From: Allodiplogaster sudhausi
Lineage: Eukaryota > Nematoda > Chromadorea > Rhabditida > Diplogasteridae
NCBI GenBank assembly: GCA_945643635.1
Contig: CALZFC010000130.1
Span: 113,501 to 177,500 of the forward strand
Direction: 5' to 3'
DNA: 64,000 nt
This document shows, piece by piece, positions 54,855 to 64,000 of the stretch. Position numbers and translations under genes: made by a program. The notes beneath the pieces were generated by a model, which was not told where the DNA came from, ran no database searches, and saw only the letters and a program-made list of their open reading frames with translations. The first letter of the stretch is position 1. The number at the start of each line of letters is the position of its first letter.

Positions 54855-57242
54855 ATGAACGCGATGCGCGACATGACAAATGCGCGCGGGCCCATCGTTT
54901 CCAATCATTCACTCAAGGTTAGTGACAAGTTTTTCTTCTTCTTCTTCTTCTTCTTCTTCTAGATTTTCTTCTTCCTTTATGTTCTTTCCCATTTCTGGTA
55001 ATTTCTGAAGTTAAATCCCAGATTTATGCCTTTTTGTATCATGTTTTTTAGTGTATTGACATATTTAAAGATTTCCGGAGAATTTCCTGTAATTGTGTCG
55101 GATTTTTATAGACTTGATAGCAAGTTCTTTTCAGGACTTCGACGACTTGGAAGAGATTGGCAGAGGCGGCTTTGGCGTGGTGAAAAGGGCAAAGTGGAAG
55201 AAGCACAAGGATATGACGGTCGCATTGAAAGAGGTAATTTGGAACTGTTTTCTCTGCTTTTTTTTATATTTTAGTCTGTCCAGGATGCAAAAGCCTGTTC
55301 CGAAACGTTTCAAACGGACCACACTCCCTATGTTTGAACCTTAATGAAGCACTATCCCACTCAGTTTTTGGTGCAATTTGTAACAAAACCTCTGTTTATG
55401 TTCCTTTCCGAACCCAAAACTCTCATTCCCATGGTTTTGTGGGACCCTACGCAGAACCTTTTATTCCCTTTGTCCGTCCTTTACAGGGCTATATTTAGAG
55501 TTTTGCTGCATTCGAAAATCCTTATTTCGTTTCAGAACCGTTCTATTAATTTCGTAGCATTTCGCGATATAGAATATAGAATTATACTAAACTGAAATCA
55601 TGATGTCGATAAAATAATGAAAGATATATATTTATTTTATATTTTTATTAAATTTATTACTATGATTTCTGTCTTATTAATTCTATATTTAGCCCTTTCT
55701 CTTCCAGCTTGACGCGTCAATGGGTCGCCGCATGGCGGTCGAAGTGACGAACCACTCCAAGCTCGACTATGTCAACATCGTCAAGTACTATGGCAGCTTC
55801 ACGGAGAACAGGAGAATGTTCGTTCATATCTCTTTCTTCTTCTTCTTCTTCTTCCATAACTTAAAAGGGAAACCCCCAGGATGAATAAAGTAGGCGGTGG
55901 ACACGGTTAATTCATATTGAATTCTGTTAATATATTCCATTATATGCCATTTAAGCTCGAATTATCGCTATTTTAACCAGGATAGATGACTGAAATTTTT
56001 TTAGCAGTCGGCTTTAACCTTTAACGGCTTGTCTTCTTCCCAACCTACTTGTTTTTTTAATATTGTTACCACTCGGTTTCATTATAATATGCCTTTAACT
56101 TGTTGTGTCCAAAAACTATGAAAAAAAATTATTTTGAAGAAATTTTTTACTTACTATATATGCTTTTGCGTGATTGACTTATTCAAAATGTTCTCGAGAG
56201 ATATAATTAAAAGTGATTTTTCTTCTCTTTTCTCTACAGGTACATCATAATGGAGTACTGTAAGCTGGGATCGCTCAGACACTTTGTGAGAGAGAACGGG
56301 CCACTCTCACTCGATCACGGTTTGCACTTCCGTTTTCATTGCCTACTTCATTTTTCTCGTTCCTTTTTTCTTTGCTTTCTTCGTTTCTGGGATTTACTTC
56401 TTGATGCTAATTATGAATGCTCTTTGGATAACAATAATTCTTTTGCAAAAATATTTATCTTTTGCTTATGAAATTTTTCCGTGGCAGTAATAACGATGAC
56501 ATTGATATATTCTTCCTTATTTTGGGAGTGCTGGTTTTCTGCCTCCCACTCGATCTCTCCTACCCATCCATCCCCTCTCTCTCTACCTTCGCTTTCTCCA
56601 ACTTTTCCCTCTCTCCACTTCCCTTATTCTTACAATTAGTCTCTCTTTCTGCACTTCTCCAATTTCTCTCTCTCTCTCTATTTCTATTTCTCTAACTCTT
56701 CTCTCTCTTTCTCACTCTCTCTCTCTCTCTCTATCTGTCTCTCTCTCTCTCTCAGCCAAGGAAGTGCTCCTCCAGCTGTCCTCCGCCGTCTCCTTCCTCC
56801 ACGAGCGGGGCATCGTCCACCGTGATCTCTCTGCCGGCAATGTCCTCATTGCCCGAATTCGCCCGAGTGGCGCTCCGCTAGTTGTTAGTTTAGAAAATAA
56901 AAAATTTTAATATTTATATATTTTTTAACGTTTTTTTGGTTCATCACTCCACATTCTAGAGAAAAAAAAGCAATTCGATAAATTCTTTTATTTGGTATTT
57001 TTTTTCTAGTTGTTTAAAGGAGCAAATGTCAGTTTTTAAGTGATAATTTCCCAGATAAAAACGATAATAAATATATCGTATTCATTTTTTTCATAAGTGA
57101 CAAGGTCAAATCGATATATTTGCCAGAAGATCTGCGACTTTGGCTTGTCGAAGGAGATGGGAAATCAAGCAGCCGCTCACACCTGCGCTGGCACTCCGGG
57201 ATACATGGCGCCGTTAGTTGCCCCCTCTCTCTCTCTTCTCCA

Positions 57243-57283
<41 letters not shown>

Positions 57284-60200
57284 GCCCCCTCATTCTTTCT
57301 GTAAGTTATTACTTTTCTCTTAAGCAGAAAATGGAGGTTAAAAAGGCTGAAACATTTTTATTGCTCATACTTTTATAAGCCTTTTGTACATTCATATATT
57401 TTGAAAAGGTTTGCAGGAGTTATTTTCATTTTTAAATATTTTGCTGTACTCTTTTTCATTTAGTTGTTGATGCAATTTAGTGATTAAAAATTGGGGTTCT
57501 GGCAAATACTCGGGAGGGATATGCGAAATAAGAGTGCTATGGGTTATTGTTCAAGGCCACTCACAAACTGAGATTGATTTTGTGAACTCTTTTTAACATT
57601 GTTTAAATTGGTCTCACCTTTGCCACGGACCCTCCCGAAAAATTCCCATCAAATGCTGGGGATTCTTCCGAAAACAGTAATAGAAACACTCGAATTCAAC
57701 CTATTTCGGTGTATTTTAAGGCCAAATAGGATAGATCCTCCCGGTTTTTCTTGTCCCGGGAGATGGCATTTAAACACTGCTTTTTAATGACACTTCTTGC
57801 AGTCAAGTCCTCAACCAGCAGAACTACGGCCCAGCTGCGGATGTCTACTCTCTCGGCTGCCTCTTCTACTTCATGCTCACCGCACAAGAACCGAAGGGAG
57901 GAAGAGCGGTGAAAATGCCTCAGTTAGAAATATTAAACATATATTTTGTTTAATTATATAAAGCTTTAAAAATATATATTTCCAATCTTATTTTACGTAC
58001 GTTAGATATTTGCATTTTTACCGTGGATTACTATAGATAAGGTCGCAATATCGAATGATTCTCAAAATTAAAAAAAATCTCTCTTTAGTTTTGGCAACAT
58101 TTAAAGTATTCTTAGCAAAGCGTTCTTGATGCTAGATAAATTTGCATGCCTATGAAGAAAAAAGGTACCAGGGATTCTTAGGTTTTTTTAAACATTTGAT
58201 TTAGCGGCGATTCTTAGTTTTTTATCCCATTTGTTGAAGATTTTCTATTTACAAGCTTAATGTCTTTGAAGCTATTAATTTTTAATTAATTAATTTTATT
58301 TAAACGCATATTTAGCCTCGATGAGCTATGCGAAGAGGCGGAATCACTGATCCGTCGGCTCACCATGGAGAACGAAAGCAAGCGACTCACTGTTGCTGGT
58401 GAGGAAATGGCTTCTTTTTTGGCAGTTTGCCAAAGTGCCCACTTCTTTCTTTTTTCTTTTTTTTCCAGAATTGTCGAGCCTGCTGACTCGAGAACAACAC
58501 AGAGCGAGGTCGCGAGAGAGGAGATCGAGGTATGCTGGAAAGAGAGAGAGAGAGAGAGAGAAAGTGAGAGTGAGGAGTGAGAGAGAGAGAGAGGAAACAG
58601 AGGGTGAGAGTTAGTAAGAGAGAGAGAGAGAGATTAAAGAGAGAAACAGTGAGGAGCGAGAGAGAGAGAGAGTTAGTGAGTGAGAGAGAGAGGAAAGAGA
58701 GAGCGGCGCAAATTTTCCAGCCTCATCAACGAGCGAAACCTTCTGCTGCGGTCAGCGAGTCGAGAGGAGGCTCCCAGAGCCGTGTCCACTTCCAGGAGGG
58801 CGCCCTCTAGCACCAGAGCAGCGGGCCAGGGCAGTACACATCGGTCTCCGGTATGGTCTCTCTCTTTCTTTCTCTCTCAAATCTCTCTCTCACTCTCTCT
58901 CTGCTCTCTTTCACCCTGCCTGTCCTCTCTTCTTTCTCTCCCTCTCTCTTTCTCTCTCTCTGCCCATCCTCTCCTTCTTCCATCCCTCTTTCTCCTTGCT
59001 TGTTTAACTCTATAGTATCTATTAATTCTTTTTTCACAGTCTTAATTCCATTTGTCGTCTATATGTTGAGGAAATGCTGCCGATATTTTGTATGATGATT
59101 CACACCGTAATCCGTGCCTTTATTCCTATTTCCATTACTTACGAAATTTATTTATAACAGCAGGATGGTATGTATACACTGCTTTTTTCGAACAGATTTT
59201 TCAAGGCATCCCTCTGGGGTCTAACCGACTCAGTTTTAGGGGCCTTCGCGCCACCCTTTTATACCCTGATTGATCTAGCCACAGGAGATTCCAGAGTCGA
59301 GATGAAGACAGACGGAGATTTCGGCCCCGCCACGATTGGCGGCGTCTCGCCGGCAAGCCGCAGAAGGCCAAGGAGGGCCGGGTGGTTCTGGTATGTGTCT
59401 GTTACGTTATTCGGGTTACGATATTCAGGTTATTGTATTCGGGTTATGATATTCTGGTTACGGTATTGAGGTAGATAAGAGGTACCGTCAAGTTGTTGAC
59501 AGACCCACCCGTTTTTGGGAGACCCAAATCCCCCTCCTCATGCTTTTTGAGAAACATTTTGACAACTCCCCCCCCCCCCCCCCCTCCCGATCTGCTGGGA
59601 CCTTTTATTGCCTGAATATATCTAGTTATATAGATAGTAGACAAGGAAAAGAGAGGTTTTCAGCCAATTTTATCAAGGACCTTACCGCAAAGTGGGCATG
59701 GATCCTCCCGGAAGTACTGTATGAACACTAAAAAACCGATTTTCGGCATGCTTTAATGCGAAGGAGGCCATACTGTTACGATTTTGTTTGGTGGCCCCTT
59801 CAGAAAATCTCATTGTCAGAAGCTATAAGGTATTGATTCAGGGTATTGACCCGATAAGGGAATAAACAGATAACAGGATTTTTTAAACTGTATTTCTGCA
59901 TTTTCCTAATGTATCGAATCTACTTATGAAGTAGAAGCGAAATGAACATGTAATTAGGTAGTAAATAAATATATTAAAAAATAAATTAATAAAACCAAGT
60001 TACTAGGTCCGCAGTGAGCGGGAGGCAGAGATACGAGATAGGGAAGATCGCTTTCTGCTCGGAATTCAACTCGATGATCGTGGTGGCGAAAAGGTTGGCG
60101 AAACCATGGAACTTAAGGAAGATAAGCCTTACCCCAACCTTAACTCTAACCTGAACCCTAACCTTAACCCTATCCATTTTATTTATTTTTTCAAGATTGG

Positions 60201-61016
60201 AGTTCCTCGGTGCGGCAGGCAGAGCCATTCTTCTCCCTGCTATGCTTGCTACCGTACTCCTGGCACGCGTCACGAACGGGAGTTGTATAATGAAGTACAA
60301 GTTTTTTTATTTAATTAATTAATTAATCTATTTAATTAATTAATTATTTCATTTATTTGTTAATTAATAAATTAACTTCCGATTCGCCTGATTTGAAGTG
60401 CCCCTGATGTTCAGCTCTTGGACGGCGTGGAGTCGATCCGGGCAACGATGCCGAAGGTGGTGCTGAATGGCGCGGCCGCCTACCCAGATGGCATCGCGAA
60501 ACTCATGGAGAACGGCGATCTCAAAGTGAGCGAGACGACAACTGGTTGGTTTAATAATGATATTAATTATTATTATTATTATTCTAATAGTAACCATAGT
60601 AATAATAATAATTGTTTTTATTAGTATTATTATCAATATGATCATATTTTTAAAAAATGGAAAATGGGGAAATTATACATATATTTACTACCAACTAATT
60701 TTTTGTTGACTCGTAAATTTTCAACTTGATATGCTTGTGCAACAATAAATGGGGGCTTTAATATATATTTTTTAGGCGAGATAGTACGCCTTCCTGCAAC
60801 TTTTCAAGTAGATTGCTGGCTGAGATAAATAAATAAGTAAATAAGTAAGTAAATAAATAAATAATAGAAATATATATGTATATATATATATATAAGCAAA
60901 AATTGTGCCTTATATTCGTATTGCAAGGTAAGCGTTTCGTTTTGGACGCCGGAGAAGATCGTCTTATCGAAGGGGACGCCAAACTGAGGAAATATGTCGA
61001 TGATGGTATGCTCTTC

Positions 61017-61057
<41 letters not shown>

Positions 61058-61810
61058 CTTTTTCTATCTGCCTCTCTCGATTTCTTTCTCTCTCTCTTTC
61101 TTCTCCTCCCACTCTCATTCCTTTCTTTTCTCTCTATCCCTCTCTCTCTCTCTCCTCTCTCTCTCACTCTCTCTCGTTACACTCCCTACTTCCCGTACCC
61201 CCCCCCCTTCTCCTTCTACATAATCCCATGTTCTCCTTAAATCCTATTAATACAGTTATTATGATGTTTTAAACGCTTATTTAAAAATAATGTTTGTATT
61301 TCTTCGCGCTGTCCACTAGCTTTTTCAGAGAGAAATGTGATATGTTTAATTTTCATTTATAATTTAAATATAATAGGACAAGAAAAACTCTTTAGACAAG
61401 AAGCTCGCGACCCTGATGAATCTGCGCAAGTTCTGCAATGGCTTCGCCGATCTTGTCGAGAGCTGTGGCTTCACTTTCCCACACGTCATCGGAGGCGACC
61501 CGCTAGTGCCGCCTCAACCGTCAGACAATATTATTCTTTCTTTTTATTTTATTTATTTCTTTATTCAATACATTAATTATAATATGCCAACACTATATTG
61601 CACTCCTCTGGTCCACAGTTCTGCTACTAAAGCTGCCCTCTCTCTCTCTTTCTCTCTCTCTCTCTCACTCTTACTCTCTCTTGTTCTTTCTGGCTCTCTT
61701 TATCTCCCTTTACTCTTCATTTTTCATTAATTTCCGATATCCCACCCCTTTTTCTCTCTCTTTCTTTCTTTCTCTCCCTCTCTCTCTCTCTTTCTTTGTC
61801 TGTCTCTCTT

Positions 61811-61867
<57 letters not shown>

Positions 61868-63534
61868 TTCATCATCGATGAATTATCTTTTCTCGTTCCA
61901 GCATTCGTCCTCTGCCGTCTTCGAGTGGAAGTTGTGCTGGTGGATCTTTGAGGTTCTCTGTCGCATCTTTTTTTTCTTGTAGTTATTATCTTAGATATTC
62001 AACAATACCATCTTAGAAGCCACAAAATGTTTCATGCTATTTAGAGATTAATTTTTAGGAAGTTAAATATATTTCCTAATATAATTAACTCCCTAATTTA
62101 GAGGAACCGCAGGACCCGTGAGTCGGCCACGGTGTAATTCTGCCATTCCTGCAACACGAACGAAAGTAAGCGAAATATAATTATTGCTGTTATCATTATT
62201 AGTATTATTATTATCATTTTGATTTAAACTAAAATGATCTCTTCTTTAATATTTTTCTTCCTAATTAGAATTTTTTGTTTTGGTGTTCTCATGATTTCTG
62301 GAAAATACGGTGATTATCCTCATTTTTATCATTTATTGCCTAACTTGTTCATGGAGGGTGAATCTAAATGGGGCGAGATGAGGAGTAGAGATTGAGAGGA
62401 AAAAATATGGAGAAATAGAGTGGAAGTGAGAGAGAGAGAGAGCAATGTTGATAACAAGAGAGTGGAGAAGAGAGATATCTAATGAAGATAAAGTAACAGA
62501 GAAAGAGAGAGAAAGATAAAGAGAGGGAGAGAGACAGAGGAAACAGAGCGAAGACCCTTGTTCTTGCAGAGTGCCACCTCCGGAGGCGTGGCCGCCTCAG
62601 CCTGGAGTGAAGGAGTGACGAAGCCGTTGCCCATCAAACCCAGCGCAGCCAGCAGATTCGTCATGGTCAGATCAGTTTGAGAGTTTCTTTTTAAAACTTA
62701 ATATTTTGCGGTGTCTTGGATTTTTATTATTATTATTATTATTATTACTATATACTTTTTTAATTCTACAGAATCAGACAAAAATAATAGATTTAGATTC
62801 GGTCTTAGGAGAGCCACACATACTTGCGTGTACATAAATCGCCCTAAAAGTCACGAGTGTTCGGTGAAAGCCTACAAAATTTCCCTTCAGTTTTTATAGC
62901 ATGGAATGATACGTCTTGCTTACAATAAGATATTGAAATTGTATGTGCTTTTTTTTCTTATTTTTTTTTCTTATGGAAAGAACAATTGAAAGTACACGAA
63001 TTTTGAAGGTGCATAGAAATCAGCTACTCTACGTCAAGGATAAGGAGACGAACATTCAACTCAGGAGATCCACTGCGAATCAGAGAGAGTTCGTCATTGA
63101 GCAAGTTGGACATCCGGATAAGAGGTATGTACTGTAGGTGGGGGGGGGGTCTGAAGGTACTGTAGGAAGAGAAAGTCGCTTTACGGTATTCGTTGAGATC
63201 GGATAGAATAGCAGTGTTGCATTTTCAAGATATATCCAAAATGGGGGTGCAAAAAAATATATATAGGCCTTTCAACTAGTAGATTATGAAGAAAAGAGAA
63301 GAAAAGAGTTTATTCTGGGGTCAATAATGGATAGGGTTGAGAGTGAATCTTTCAAACAGAGACAGTTTGGACGTGTGCAGTAACGGTTCCGCTCCTTTTC
63401 CCCCTTTTTGCAGGATAGAAGTTGACGACTGGAACTACGATAGGATTAAGAGACAAGATCCGGACCTCTACAATATGATTGTCCTGATTGGCAAGGCTCA
63501 TAAACAAGCTGCGGCGAAGAAGAATAAGTCTTAG
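54855..63534 (+). CDS. Protein kinase, PLK4/SAK/ZYG-1-like (679 residues, 21 exons)
   Basis: Exons: 54855-54917, 55135-55233, 55708-55817, 56240-56319, 56756-56883, 57127-57212, 57803-57922, 58316-58398, 58469-58529, 58721-58850, 59295-59390, 60007-60093, 60203-60294, 60399-60544, 60928-60995, 61377-61519, 61902-61952, 62102-62165, 62570-62665, 63009-63124, 63414-63534; total 2040 nt. Kinase signatures: IGRGGFGVV, VALKE (ATP Lys), YIIMEYCKLGSL, HRDLSAGN (catalytic loop), CDFGLSKE (DFG), GTPGYMAPQ, DVYSLGCLFY. A basic Ser/Arg-rich linker follows. The C-terminal part has SCIMNAPDVQLLDGV and FCNGFADLVESCGFTFPHVI, which match in order the second polo-box region of PLK4, and the length is close to ZYG-1. 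If so, it controls centriole duplication. That assignment is inference; the kinase call is firm. Acceptors at 60203 and the donor at 60996 are weak. Confidence 0.8.
54931..54962. repeat. (CTT)n run in intron 1 of the kinase gene
   Basis: About nine TTC/CTT units begin 14 bp after the first donor. A shorter run of the same type is at 55835-55855 in intron 3. Confidence 0.85.
56500..61865. repeat. CT and GA arrays in introns of the kinase gene
   Basis: CT arrays at about 56640-56755, 57225-57285, 58855-58965, 61015-61180, 61635-61680 and 61750-61870; one GA array at 58540-58710 in intron 9. The array at 56700-56755 runs directly into the CAG acceptor of exon 5, so it serves as the polypyrimidine tract. 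Confidence 0.8.
60128..60176. repeat. Degenerate CCTAAC-like tandem run
   Basis: The run alternates AACCTTAACTCTAACC and CCCTAACCTTAACCC, units of six or so bases, within intron 12 of the kinase gene. It is close to but not the nematode telomere unit. Confidence 0.5.
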
Positions 63535-64000
63535 AATGACTCTAACTCCACTTTTACTTGATTACTAGTACCGCCCCCACTCGTACCCACTCATTCTTCA
63601 TTGTACTCCCACAATAACTCCCCAGTATATCTTTACTTTTGCGCAACACACTTTGTTTTCCCAACTAACCAACTGTGCTCACATTAATATATTTCATCAT
63701 TGTCATGATTCGGCCGAAATGAACGTGAACATAAGTTATTTGGTATGTTTTATGAAAGAACAAAGTGACTAAAATACTTCTCAGTTATACACAATGCAGA
63801 AAGCAAATGAGAACTCCAAAGATACCCAATCAATAGTATCTCGATTAAAATTGGAGAAAATCGCGCAATAGTATTAAGGATAAATGTTGTGCAATTGTTT
63901 GTAGCTTCTCCAAAGAACACAGCATTCAAGCAAGGATTGAAAATCTTCGAAATACAGAAAAGTATCGACATACAAGGAGGATCAGGCAACAAAGCCTTGC
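63535..64000. other. Region 3' of the kinase gene
   Basis: Unique AT-rich DNA after the kinase stop codon. I see no canonical AATAAA close to the stop and no exon up to the window edge. Confidence 0.5.

Noticed and set aside
60128..60176. Interstitial telomere interpretation of the CCCTAACC-like run
   Set aside because: Units are degenerate and do not match the nematode TTAGGC unit, unlike the motif at 47278-47299.

Overview
The window is nuclear DNA from a eukaryote, almost certainly a nematode. Coding sequence is split into small exons (24 to about 230 bp) with GT-AG borders and worm-like TTTCAG, TTGCAG or TTTAAG acceptors. The best match for the largest gene is the nematode moulting protein MLT-11, a Sigma-class GST is present, and (TTAGGC)-type telomere motifs occur inside one intron. 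I cannot name the species. The most conspicuous non-coding feature is a very large number of (GA)n/(CT)n arrays in introns and intergenic DNA. Most long open frames here, with Ser-Leu or Arg-Glu repeats, are translations of these arrays and are not genes.

Layout. 242-11260 (minus): the 5' part of a secreted matrix protein with ten Kunitz and eight lustrin/WR1 cysteine-rich modules in alternation; its 3' end lies beyond the left edge. 11.3-22.9 kb: no convincing gene, mostly microsatellite, with one palindromic MITE. 22971-24209 (minus): a Sigma-class glutathione S-transferase, possibly decaying. 26596-27073: a GC-rich hAT-type element. 28530-31942 (minus): a four-exon secreted acidic orphan. 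32-40 kb: repeats, including a second copy of the MITE. 40262-41736 (plus): a three-exon charged orphan whose first intron holds a tRNA-Glu(CTC). 43704-45757 (plus): a complete eight-exon secreted class 3 lipase. 46648-about 51126 (minus): a single-pass membrane protein with a basic juxtamembrane segment and a proline-rich PPxY tail, 5' end unresolved. 51.1-54.8 kb: microsatellites. 54855-63534 (plus): a 21-exon protein kinase of about 679 residues, most like PLK4/SAK/ZYG-1.

The genes do not form an operon or an obvious pathway; strands alternate and spacings are large. Secretion and cuticle themes recur (Kunitz/lustrin protein, lipase, acidic orphan). The most noteworthy non-coding signals are two copies of a palindromic element with perfect 8-bp target duplications, a hAT-like element built of GGGCCC/CCGGCC units with its own perfect 8-bp duplication, an 85-bp dispersed repeat in four copies, and GA/CT arrays of opposite polarity placed on either side of single exons. 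Exon models were built by hand from splice signals and reading phase, so exact borders need transcript data.
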